Shown here piece by piece: positions 25,604-37,300 of a stretch of DNA of 64,000 nt. A model generated the notes under the pieces. It saw only the letters and a list, made by a program, of their open reading frames with translations, searched no databases and had not been told where the DNA came from. Position numbers and translations under genes: made by a program. This DNA is from Thamnaconus septentrionalis (lineage: Eukaryota; Chordata; Actinopteri; Tetraodontiformes; Monacanthidae). The stretch covers positions 15,083,466-15,147,465 of the forward strand of contig CM020514.1 in NCBI GenBank assembly GCA_009823395.1, read 5' to 3'. Each line of letters opens with the position of its first letter. The stretch's first letter is position 1.

Positions 25604-27270
25604 GTAACAAAAAAACCCTGACAAGGAAAGTGAACAAAGGGGCAAAAGGTAAAACGTGAGAGAATCTATCAGGATAAAGCGCTCAGCGTGAGGAACGGTC
25701 GAGCTCAATAAAAGCTGGACTGAACAATACGGGGCCAGTGCGAGATGATCGACGGCGTAATGAAGAAACTAATGAGGGGGATCAAGATCGCCGCAGAGCC
25801 GATAAATCATCACAAGTGTGCCCACAATCGTACGGGAGCAATAAGTAACAACGGCCGCCGTGTGTGTGTTCGTGTCTGTATGTGTGTGAGAGCGAGAGAG
25901 AGAGAGACTGGTGGGGGAGGGGTAACTGAGGGGGGAGGGGACACTGCAAGTCAATGTCATGAACATCCTAAAGATGCTTTATGGCTCCTGGAGCAGGTTC
26001 AGCATCAGCTGTTAACCTGCAGAGCAGCAGCAAGTGACGACTGTGGTGTCATTCAGCTGAGAATTAGATTTAGCATTCGCTTCATCATTAGATTTTAATT
26101 AGTGTTGCAGTGCTCCAGATTGGTCCTGGTCTCAAGACCTCTTTTGAAGGGTTTCTATGCATTTTGTTCAGGCTTGGTACGCTGTAATTTTCAGTGAAAT
26201 TATTCCTTGTTCATTTATTTTTTCATTTTATGCAGCAAAGTTGTTGTTTTTAAAATAGCTGTCAAAGCAGCAAAATGTTAGAAGATATCTTGCTAAAAAA
26301 AAAAAAAAATGTTGCTGTTCCATTTATTGAGAAGCAAAGTTGAATTTAAAGCAAAGATTCGGGTGATTTGTTGTTTTATTGTGATTTTTCTTGGATATAT
26401 ACAGTCTTGGTCTTGTGTCTTGGTCTCAGTTGGTGCGGTCTTGACTACAACACTGGACTTAGCATTAGCATCACCATTAGATTTAGCATTAGCATCAGTG
26501 AAAAAAAAGCAAGTAAAGACGCTGGTGACTGCGATTAACAAGATAAAATAATAAAACCCTTGTCGTCGCCTGTCTGGATAAAATCAGATTCCCACCGAGG
26601 AGTCTGACAATCGATGTGGACGAGCAGGACCGCCCCTCTCCCCTCCGTCAGGGTCAAAGGTCAATCAACACCTGGGCCTCCGGGGAGGCGGCGGCAGGCG
26701 CCTGCCACAGCACATTCGCAAATCGTTTAAAAATAAATGGTCCTCACGCTGAGATCAGACGGAGCCTCGGTCGTCGGCTCTGCCAATCGATGTTTATGAA
26801 TTATGAAGGAGACAAACATCGAGACGGAACCAAAACAAAAACAAAAACACTGTCGCCGGGTAAAACAGAGGGAAGAGACGGACCCTCTGATTACTATTCG
26901 CCTCTAATGAGCCAAAAATACTTCATATCGCTGCTCGTTTTTCCGCTGCAACACTGATGAAAACGTCAAAAACCAAGCAAGACTTTTAGCGCAGGAGGAA
27001 TTTTCTCCACGCACATTTTTCTTCATTTCTGACTGACAACGCAAGTCGTGGTGATATCAGCGAATCTGGGGGGTGAAAACCTTGAGGGACACGAGGCGTT
27101 CAAACCTCATTTCCACGTCTGTAATTAAACTGTCGACTCTGTGAAACTACACAAGCAGGCAGCGAAAAGCAGGTTCACGAGGTTGAGGGATGAGAAAACA
27201 GAAAACAACGATCCATCAGACACACGGCGTTAGTGTCTTTGGATCTGTTGCCTTGAATTCCCAGAATTCC

Positions 27271-27273
<3 letters not shown>

Positions 27274-27314
<41 letters not shown>
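27274..27314. repeat. (CA)n microsatellite
   Basis: About 20 uninterrupted CA units. Confidence 0.97.
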
Positions 27315-27316
<2 letters not shown>

Positions 27317-27977
27317 TACCAGGAGCTGATGCCAGTCGTAAAAAGCAACAAGGAGGAAACTGGGAAAGAAAAAAAAACACCCTCAGAACGTTGTGGGGGA
27401 GGTGGAGGCAGGGGAGGAAGTGCAGGTGGGGGAGGGGGAGACGGGGGGGCTCTCTGGACATGTTGTGGAGGTTGTCAATCATTTTTAAAGTCACTTACCC
27501 AGAGGCCACGTGGGAAGGGAGCAAACTAGAGGAACAGCAGGATTTAATTACTTATTTTTTCCATGATAGAAAACAGAGATGCGCTATTGAAGCAACATAC
27601 AAGGAGGAACCTCGAGACTGTCGCCAGTGAGATTCTCTAGTCTGATAGCAGCTGTTAGCGTTAGCCGGATACAGGACCAGCACTGCGGTGCAGGAGGAGC
27701 CACTTTATTAGGTAGACGCTCGCTGGCGCCACCTTCGAGCTTTGACTTCCTGCAACCAGTCGTTGGCCAGTATGACCTCTGACCCCTGACAGTAGCTGCA
27801 TCTCCATGACAGTTTTGCGCGAAATAAAATCAATAGTTCTAAAATTTCGACAAAGTACAATGGCGATTTGCAGGTGTTTCCATTGAATGGTGCGAAGCGC
27901 ACAAGCCGTCATTTTCGTAAAATCTCGTCCCGCGAGATTTACGAGAATTATGTTTGCTTTTGTTTGTTTACGTTTGT

Positions 27978-28762
27978 TTGCCACCCTGCCTTTGCCTTAT
28001 GACAGCTGGGAGAGGCTCCAGAAGATGCCCGTGGCTCTGAGTGCAGGAATAACCGGGTATTGAAAATGGATGGATGGATGGATGGATGGATGAAGAGATG
28101 GATGGATGGATGATGGATGGATGAATAGATGGATGAATAGATGGATGGATGGATGATGGATGGATGAATAGATGGATGGATGGATGATGGATGGATGAAT
28201 GATGGATGGATGAATAGATGAATAGATGGATGGATGGATGGATGGATGGATGGATGGATGGATAGATGGATGGATGGATGGATGGATGGATGGATGGATA
28301 GATGGATGGATGGATGAATAGATGGATGGATGAATAGATGGATGGATGGATGGATGGATGGATGAATAGATGGATGGATGGATGATGGATGGATGGATGA
28401 ATAGATGGATGGATGGATGATGGATGGATGAATGATGGATGGATGAATAGATGAATAGATGGATGGATGGATGGATGGATGGATAGATGGATGGATGGAT
28501 GAATAGATGGATGGATGGATGAATAGATGGATGGATGAATAGATGGATGGATGGATGGATGGATGGATGGATGAATAGATGGATGGATGAATAGATGGAT
28601 GGATGGATGAATAGATGGATGGATGGATGGATGGATGAATAGATGGATGGATGGATGGATGGATGGATGAATAGAGGGATAGATGGATAGATGAATAGAT
28701 GGATGGATGGATGAATAGATGGATGGATGGATGGATGAATAGATGGATGGATGGATGGATGT
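27978..28762 (+). mobile_element. L2/Maui-like LINE tail with expanded ATGG array
   Basis: The 3' consensus block (GACAGCTGGGAGAGGCTCCA, ACCGGGTATTGAAAATGGA) runs into about 700 bp of ATGG units with regular ATGA and ATAG variants (28066-28762). Long open frames across it (His-Pro-Ser-Ile repeats) are a by-product of the repeat. Confidence 0.75.
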
Positions 28763-30261
28763 TTTGGGGCAAACCCTGGCGATGATCCCGATGGATCAGC
28801 GGTTTGCTCGTGATGTCACGCACCAGCGTCTGCTTGCCTCTGCGTTTGGAAAACGCTCGAGTCAACGAGGCCGTGCGAGCACGCGCAATAAAGAGCGGGA
28901 GCGAGCGCCATGAAATATTGATCACAACGGCGAAACTAATCCACCGCAGAGACGGTATGAAGGGTGCGCTAATGGAGCCGGCGGTGCTGAACAGACCCTC
29001 GCGGATGCAAATGCCAGTCGAGGATGATAGTCGGGGGGTTGCGGGGGGTGAGGAGGGGGTCTCCATGATGCCTCTGGACCCACCAGACTTTAAGTGTCGG
29101 TGCCCAGGGGGAGGAGTGGGGGGGGCTGGCAGAGTGGAGCTCTCGCTCTCTGTCTCTCTCGCTCGCCCGCTAGGGATTTGCCTCCTCTCCCTCCCTCCCT
29201 CCCCTGGAGTGCACTCTGCGATAGCTGAGCTGATACAACACACGCACCCCCCCCACCCACCCTATAATACTATTAAAAAGATGCCCATCCCTGGTGGCAC
29301 AGCCAGATGCCTGGTGGCAAACAAGCCCAGTGTGGCAGCACGTGCTCGCTGCCAAGTTTAAAAAAATAAATAAAGAGAGGCTATCAGTGTTTGCAGAGGG
29401 AAACACATTAGGGCTCATCAGCGGCGTAAATCAGCCGCTGTGTGTGCAGAAACAGGCTGTGTGTGGGTCCTGTCATTTGAATAACAATAGAGGGGGTGTG
29501 GGGAGGATGTGGGGGTGTCTTTTGCATCCAGACCGTGTTTGGTTTGGGACAGAAGCCGCGTATTTACATAATCTGAATTAAATGTAAATCAAGCTGTTTG
29601 ATCTGAGTCTCGCCGGATTTGAGGGGTTAAAGAGAGCGATGGAAAACAGCCGTCCCCAGCAGGAGGGAGGTGGTGTGTAGGTGGGGGGGCAAGACCAACC
29701 TGGAGTTCATGGCCTGGAGCACCTTCTTCTTTTCAGTCAACCTCGGCACTTTTAACCAGATTTGAACCGTGATGCTCCTGGAAGGGTAATGAGGGGTTGG
29801 GGGGGGGGGGGTAGCAGCCACTTTGTATTTATGATGCAATCCACGTAAATGAGGCAGTTTGGCCTTAATCCTCCTCTAATGAAGCGGCTGTCTGCTGAGA
29901 CAGCCCGCAGAAAGCGTGATATACCTGTCGAATGAGACGGGAGCAGCTGGAGCCCCGTGGCCGACACCACGCAGCTCAGCCGTCAGCAATACCACTTTAT
30001 TTAGTATCGATCTGATAGCAAATAAATACAGGGCCAGTATCACAAATACCAATACGATACTGATGCTTTTTTAATCATGGTGAATCTATCATCAAATTGA
30101 TAAATATGAATTTATTTCCTGACCTGTAAGTGTTTTTGTGATTTTTGTTGTTGTCATTGTTGTTGTTGTTAAATTGTGGATTATTAAAACTCCGAAGAGA
30201 AATTAAGTATTTTAGGTCAATAGAAAACACTTGTCCACATCATTCAGTGTCTCTCACAAAA

Positions 30262-30320
30262 AATAATAATAATAATAATAATAATATGATGATGATGATG
30301 AGGATGGTGATGATGATGAA
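30262..30320. repeat. (AAT)n then (GAT)n trinucleotide tracts
   Basis: About eight AAT units followed by GAT units with interruptions. Confidence 0.9.
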
Positions 30321-30618
30321 GTAAGTCACACAGGACATTTGTGTGAGAGCTGGTCACACACATCTTGAGACCTTCTACTCTCTAAACCTTCTTCTTTTTT
30401 TTTCTTTTTTTCTTTTATACCTTTTTAATAAAGTGAGGTCCAACAACCCTCATCAAATTAACATTCAAATCATTATGGGGGCATTATGAAGTGAATAATG
30501 AATAACGCAGAGCTGTTTGCCAGGGGGGAATTTAATTAATCAAACAATCAAAATTAATAGTCTGCGTGGAGGTGAAGCTGCGCTTTCTTCTCGCCCTCTT
30601 TGATTCCACTTCAAAGCT

Positions 30619-30698
30619 GCAGCAGCAGCAGCAGCAGCAGCATCCTCGTGCTTCACCCCGCAGCTCCACCACGATGCTGCTGCTGCTGCTGCTGCTGC
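30619..30698. repeat. perfect inverted trinucleotide repeat (hairpin)
   Basis: Left arm 30619-30644 is (GCA)n ending CATC; right arm 30673-30698 begins GATG and continues (CTG)n. The arms are perfect reverse complements over 26 bp around a 28-base GC-rich loop. Confidence 0.95.
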
Positions 30699-31307
30699 AT
30701 CAAGCCAAAAGTCTTGTTGTTGAAACGACGCCGTGACCTACATAGTTATCATCATTTACAATTCCCCGCACAGTGATCAGCGGCTCGTCGGGGCTGCCCC
30801 ACTTTAAACGCCGTCAGCAGGCGGTTCAAACACCGACAGCAACAACAACAACAACAACACAAGCAGTGAATGACAGGCCACCCTGTTTTCTAATTATTAT
30901 TCAATAATGTTTAGCAGACAGCGTGCGTCGTGAATCAAAAAGTCCTCTTTGCGTCGTATTCGGTTTGATCCCTGGTGTTTTCCAGGACAAAGAACTGCTG
31001 TTTTCCAGTTCTGAGCGCCCACAACAATAATCTGATTTATGTTTGATTCGTTCGAGCTCAGGTTGTCCTGGAGCTCTACTTTGGATGGAGCTCCCCCTGC
31101 TGGATGCTTTCGGTCGGTGCAGGGTAATTAACCCACAACTTGTTTTGTTTTTCTCTGCTTACTAGTAGCTGTTTGTGTTTTGATTGTGTCATTCATTCCA
31201 TCGAGTGAGCATCGAATCACCTCCTTCTCGTGTCTGAAATCCCGAACACATCAACACACTTTCTTCTGCGGACACACAAACGATAGATTTCAGGTATTAC
31301 CTGAACA

Positions 31308-31390
31308 CAGTGGTTCTCAAAATTTCTCTGTCACGCCCCACCTTGGAGGAAGAAAATTTTTCATGCACCCCACCACCACCACCACCAAAT
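31308..31390 (+). mobile_element. hAT-type 5' terminus remnant
   Basis: CAGTGGTTCTCAAAATTTCT followed by CACGCCCCACCTTGG, the typical start of hAT/Charlie-like elements. The other end was not found; a duplicated block follows. Confidence 0.5.
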
Positions 31391-31393
31391 TTG

Positions 31394-31710
31394 GGGCTAG
31401 AAGCCCCAAATTTGATGTGGCTGTGTCTTCAGGGATCCCAATGAACCTGCAAGTGGTCCCATGTCTCTAGGACAAAGTTGACTTTTGACCCCATAGACTT
31501 TTGCATGGCATTAGGGTTAGCGATAAGGCTGGAATTAGGGTTAGGGTTAGGGTGACAGGTGGAATTAGGGTTAGGGTTTCGGGCTTCCTCATGGGCTAGA
31601 AGCCCCAAATTTGACGTGGCTGTGTCTTGAGGGATCCCGATGAACCTGCAAGTGGTCCCATGTCTCTAGGACAAAGTTGACTTTTGACCCCATAGACTTG
31701 CATGGCATTA
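31394..31710. repeat. direct repeat with telomere-like spacer
   Basis: A block of about 119 bp starting GGGCTAGAAGCCCCAAATTT occurs at 31394-31512 and again at 31593-31710, nearly identical. Between them are several TTAGGG units (31509-31580). Confidence 0.9.
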
Positions 31711-32075
31711 ACATCAGCGCTGCCGGTATCTCAAGTCTTTATTCGACTGCTCTCCGTTCGTTTTCATCCTCCAGTAATGACTCCCCTGCAGTCAGGGGCC
31801 ATGCTGGGGCCAATCTTACCTGCACAAATGGTTAAATACGAACTGTTAAATATGTGAAGAAATAGGAGAACAGAGGTCAAGACAGCGGAGAGAATTTTGA
31901 TCACACTGTGCAGGTACAGAACAACACATAGATTTTTACCATGCATTCTAATGCTTATTGCCCTATTTTTTTTCCATTTCTGTCATCTTATTTCTTTGAC
32001 GTCTTAAAGTTACAAAATTAACCAGGAGGACAATTAGAACATTTAAAATTAAACATTGAATAATACTAGCACTGA

Positions 32076-32113
<38 letters not shown>

Positions 32114-32129
32114 ATAATAATAATAACAA
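32076..32129. repeat. (ACT)n/(AAT)n trinucleotide tract
   Basis: About twelve ACT units passing into AAT units. Confidence 0.95.
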
Positions 32130-32373
32130 TAATAATCATCGTCATCATCAACATAAAATGCTGGTGAAGTGGGCGCCACTTTTTCAGAATCAAAGGCTCG
32201 AAATATTAAATTGATTGCTTACGTTTGTCCACAAGGTGGCAGAGTGCACCGCAACAAATATTTCACACAAAAGCAGCATCAGCTTTCCAGCCTCCCCTCA
32301 GCACCTGATCATCAAAATTAAGTCATGTTTTCGGTGAAATATTCATTTGAATTCATTTTAAAGGCTACACTGA

Positions 32374-32464
32374 GATGTCTGTAGAGGTTCTCAGTCATCC
32401 AGTTCAACTTGATGTAGAAAGGGTGACAAGAACAAGTCCAGTTGTCCCGACTCAACCCTTCGAC
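32374..32464. repeat. interspersed fish repeat fragment
   Basis: Phrases GAGGTTCTCAGTCATCCAG, GTGACAAGAACAAGTCCAG and TCCCGACTCAACCCTTCGA recur together in teleost repeats. The family is not certain. Confidence 0.4.
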
Positions 32465-32549
32465 ATCACACTGAGATGCTGACCTGTCGGCAGCGCCACT
32501 GGAACACACGATGGACTGGGAGTTTCAATGAAGGCAAGGCTGGACTTTA

Positions 32550-34129
32550 AAGAGATATTAAAAGTTTATTACAACAACTTATCAATTATTTGTATTAACA
32601 GAATTTCCACAAGTTACAAGTACACTTTGAACACAGAATCACACCCCTTTAATTAGCTGTAAAGCCAAGGAAAAATAAATTAATTAAAAGTTTTCATAAA
32701 CTAAGAAGCGCAACTCAAGTTGAAACAACTTATTCGATATCTATCTGACTGAGACGTTTTCAAATCAACAGTTGTATTCTCGCAGAGAATTATTAACTCA
32801 TGCAGATAGTACATAACAAAAAAAAAAAACAATAAATGAAAGTGTTCCCAATAAAACTACATAGTAGTAAGCCAGTAGACTAAGAGAAAAAGGCATATTG
32901 ACTTCATAGCATGATTTTGCTTCCTACTATTTCAATGATGAAACACTCACAATTTCTTACAAGCAGTAATAGTGTTACTGTAATATACAACGTGATTCTG
33001 GTTCATCTGTTTTTTAACGTCGGGCAGCGGCCTATCCTATTGATTGACACATGGATCACTTGTGTTGGCGTGATCAAACAAAACTCAGCTAGCGATTCCC
33101 AACTATAGAAAAAAACCCAAAGTACATAACACCTAGAAAGATCACATACAAACGCATCGCCGATGTCATTTACAATGTTTTTTTTCCAAAAAAACCGCTG
33201 CCTAGAAATGCAACTGTGAAAACAGCAGGACGTCTTCCAAGCGCTGGGCATGAGACACTGGAGCCGTAAAGAGTCACTTCTAAAAGCAAAGACGAAAAGC
33301 CGGAGAGCCGTGTTCATGAGAACCTTGATCCGAGAGGACAGCCAGTCGACGCGAGCGAAACCGCTTATAAAAATCTACACAAGTCATTTTATACAAAAGA
33401 AGGTCAATGGCACTGAATCACCGAGACTAAGTAATGGAAAAGCTACTGCAATCCTACAATCACTGTTCAGGAACAATCAAAGAGCACAGATGGAATGTAA
33501 GTGAAAAGAAACATGGAGTTGAGCAGGTCACCTCGGCGAGTCCGGCTGCTGCAGAGACATTCAAAGTGTTCCGACGCGACTACAGCGGAAACTCACTGAG
33601 AGGAAGTCGACGTTGAAATGGGACTCGGCCGTTGACGCTGGTTCCGACGCGACGGTCGACGACCGGGGAGCTGCCGCTAGCGACTGTGTGGGCCGTGGAA
33701 ACTCTACAAAGGTAAAACCCGTCCTTTCTATAAATGTGCAAAATCCATTCAGGGAAATTATCAAATAAAAGTGACGCTCTCTTCGCTTTTAAGACAGTGT
33801 CCTTCAAAAAAAACATAACAGAAACAAACAACACAAAGAAAAGTAATTCACGGTGAACGAGCCACAACACGCTTTGGTTTTGGTCTCTTAGAATCACCCA
33901 TCGAACCTCCTTCTCAGGCTTCTGAAATAAATTAATAAAAAACAACTTACATACAACCGCCATCAATTAATAAATAAGTCACACGGATAGAAAAACATTA
34001 TTGTGTTTTACGTCATACACCTAAAGTGCCGATTCTAACGTCTTCATCAATTTCAGAGAAAACATTTGCATTTCGTGAGCATTGCCAGACTTAACGCACC
34101 GGACGAACCTAACCGAGAATAAATGGAGA
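32550..34129 (-). other. atf2: atf2 putative 3'UTR
   Basis: AT-rich sequence after the stop, free of recognisable repeats, with a minus-strand AATAAA at 32570-32565. The border is approximate. Length about 1.5 kb. No coding signal on either strand. Confidence 0.5.
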
Positions 34130-34398
34130 TCATTGCTGTCCCGAGTCAAGTGAAGCCCCGCCCCCCTTCCGCTCATCAGCTCCCCTGACGGCTGCGACTT
34201 GGCGCCCCGCCGCAGCTGGCTCTCCTCTGTGCTCTGGATGGACATGGCGGTGGTGGCAGGGGCTGAGGAGGAGGAGGAGGAGGAGGGAGGAGGAGGAGCT
34301 GACCCCATTGGAGGTGCTGATGGAGCTGTGCTGGATGGCCTCGGCCTGAGGGCTGCCAGGGACGGACATCTCCTCGCAGCTCTCGTCCTTGTCCGAGA
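34130..34398 (-). CDS. atf2: atf2 last coding exon, apparent C-terminal frameshift
   Basis: Acceptor caccacag|TCTCGGAC. Reads [20 protein letters not shown] then [14 protein letters not shown], matching human. It then enters a TCC tract with one extra C (plus AGGGAGG near 34285-34290). In the literal frame the protein continues [19 protein letters not shown] to a stop at 34130. The homologous-looking end ([20 protein letters not shown], human QSTEPALSQ...SQSQPSGS) lies in the other frame, which stays open to 34021. Either a real lineage change or a one-base error. Confidence 0.85.
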
Positions 34399-37300
34399 CT
34401 GTGGTGGTGCGAGAGACGACACAAATTCTTTTCAAATCTCCCAGGATGGAAAACCAGCAGGTGGCGATAAAGAGCTCTGAGAGTTCAGACTTCCACCAGA
34501 AAGCGAAAGAAGGCCATGAAGACGGTTTCTGATTGTAGTCTGACAAGCTGAGTTCACTGTGAATTTGATGCTGGAATGTAGGTTAATGAAATGAGATGAA
34601 ACCGATGACATGCGAGAAAACGTCCGACGTCTCTCGTCCTCAGTGAAGAGCAGGTGTACATTTCTGCAGCGCAATGCAAAAAGTCGAGTTCTGCAAGGTT
34701 CCTTCTGTTAACTGGCGTGAGGAGCGAGAAGCGAAATACAGGGGAGAAGGAAAAAATAACAAAAACAACAACAACCAAAAAACACGCAGATAGATAAAAA
34801 TAGAATAAAAAAATTCTTCACCCTAGAATGAATTTTCCAAAAACTCATTTTTTTGTAACCTAAAAATCTATTGCATGCACTCTAGAGGCCAAATCGCATA
34901 GAAAAAGCTGCTTAAAAAAAACATAAAATAAAACTGGAAATAATAAATAAATAAATAACCTTGTGTGAGCGCAGCGGCTCCTAATCCCAGTCATTTAGCG
35001 GACACGACCCGACAAAGCTTCCGCGAGGCCGCGCCGTCACGTTGTGCCGAACGCGTGTAAAACAGCCATTTGCGCGCAAAACGTTTCCATTAATCCCCAT
35101 CATGCCACCGCTGCACCCCCGTCCTTTAATTAAAGCTCCAATGTCAATTTAAACCCACATCGTAAGGGCGCGTGTGCTGCATCTGCGGGGCATGCGGCGG
35201 CGGCGGCGTTCCCCGGCCCCAACTGCATTCCCATTTGTTTTTTTGTTACCGTGCCAACTACTGCGGCGACAGATGATTACAGCACCTGATTTTAATGATG
35301 CTCGCACCGGAGAGTGGGGAAGACTTGGAGTCGAAATGCCACCAGCTGTTAGGCAGTTGCATTGAATTAATTGGATCCTGATGGAGGGGAAGGAAAGAAG
35401 GGAGGAGGGGGAGGAGGAGAGAGAGAGAGAGAGAGGGAGAAAAAGAAGAGAGGCTCCTCTTCCTCTCATGCTCCGCTTCGTAAAGGAATAAGGAGCGCGG
35501 GCGATAATTAATATTGTTAACGATATCAAGTCACTCGTTATGGCACTTTGTAATTAAGCGCCGGCGCGTCTTATTTCGCATCATGAAGCGGAGATTCATC
35601 CCGCCAGCGGAGGAGGTGATTAACAGAGGCCTGGCGCCGGCGTCCGAGGCTCCTTCCTCCCTCCGACGGCCAGTTTGACCGAGTGATTTAGCGCCGGCGG
35701 AATGTCAAAGAGCCGTAAAGCGTCTCGCTGTTTTACAACCGAGAAGGTCAACCTCGGAATAAATCAAGCGCCTCGGGTTTCCTCTTCTTCTTCATCCTTC
35801 CTTCCTTCCTTCCTTCCTTGCACGTTCAAGTGAACATTATTGCTCTTAATGGCATTAAGGGCGCCTTGCTGATGCGTCATGATAGCGGGAGGTTCAGGTG
35901 GCCTCCGGGGGGGCAGCGACGCTCTCGTGCTCTCTCTCTCACTGCTCTCCTGATTTCTGAAGGGGTATCACCCGCCCCCCCTCCTCCCCCCAACCCCCCC
36001 ACCACCACCACCACCGCCGCCTCCGCCCCTGCCCGCCGCCAGCAGATGGACGGCTTATTGTGCCAAGCGAAAGCGTTTCCTGGCTCGTTCGCGAGGCAGT
36101 CTGGGTAATTTCCCCTCCACCTGCTGCGACGGTACGGGGCATTAGCGGGTCTGGTGCTGCGTCTTATGGGATGTGTAATGGTGAGAGAGGAGGAGGAGAG
36201 GAGAGGGGACGCTTGATGAGGTCTTTGTAGGGGGAGAGCTGCAGATTATTCACAATCACCTCGTGCGGCGTGCAGGCTGGGGACGCCGAGGACCCCGGCT
36301 CGGCTGAATTTGACTGAACAGTAAAGTGATGAATGTGACGCGTCAACGTGTACCATGATGGGTTTTGGTTGTCAGTCGCTGGAACACGGAGGCCTCAGCG
36401 GTTCCAACAGAGCTGAGTTTTGTACTCACAAGATTCACTGATCATCTTAGTTATAATGTTTCATGATGCAGAAGAGTGTCGGTTGGACTCAGAACAACTG
36501 TATGCATATTTTTGTAGACTGTGGAGGAAATGCGAAAACATGCACTGCCACTGGAAGCAGCGAGTTCACAAACTGTAAGTCAGGGTTTTTCAACCACGAG
36601 CGACAGCGCCTCCTGCTGGACGGTCCGCAGCTCGGCGGTCCCGTCGAACTCGCGGTTTTAATGGACTGATTTCCAAAGCAAATCACTTGTGGAGATCTGG
36701 CTCACCTGCGCCCGAAGGTGAGTTATGGCGGGAGAAAGAGGGAAACGAGGCGCCTCGGTCGCAGAAATGAAGAAGGATGGAGGAGACGACTGGCGAGCGC
36801 GCGCGACGTGATGAACAGGGACGGACTGGGATGTGACACTGCGCTGGAATAACAGAAGTGTAAAAAATCTAAACCTGTTCTTGAATACGTGACAGATTCA
36901 GTTCCTTCCTGCCAACTAAACTCCAGTCGGTCGACACAGAAAACAGTTTCCGCAGGCGTGCGGGTGAAATAAAAAGAGAACAACTGCGTTTATCATCTGT
37001 GCGACTGTCCCGCGAGAGACAGCAAAATAAAAATAAAAAGTTTCGCACGGCTCTTTCGCTTCCTTGACTATGCGATAAGTCAGCGGCTCTTCCCATCCGG
37101 CCTTCCTGCTTTTTTTTTTTTTTTACAAGAGTTCCGCCAGGAGCCCGAACGGCGAGAATAATGGAGCGTTACTCACTGTGATAGCCAGATTTCTTCTGCA
37201 TGGCGGTGACGGGGCAGTCTTTATGAGCCAGGAGGAGCTGCTTCAGCTGGGCCACTTCGGTTCGCAGCAGGGTGACTTCACTCTGCGGAGGAGGGGAAAC

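Larger units (their letters stand above)
12000..32550. other. chn1-atf2 intergenic region
   Basis: Twenty kilobases without a gene I can recognise on either strand. It holds the repeats and mobile-element remnants listed separately. Open frames in it are short and lack family motifs. No SH2-domain exon expected for alpha2-chimaerin was seen, although very short or divergent exons could be missed by eye. Confidence 0.6.

Noticed and set aside
27948..29243. 431-codon minus-strand open frame
   Set aside because: Almost entirely His-Pro-Ser-Ile repeats made by the ATGG array; no start context, splice signals or family similarity.
34199..34480. Glu-rich plus-strand open frame
   Set aside because: Antisense shadow of the atf2 last exon and its TCC tract.
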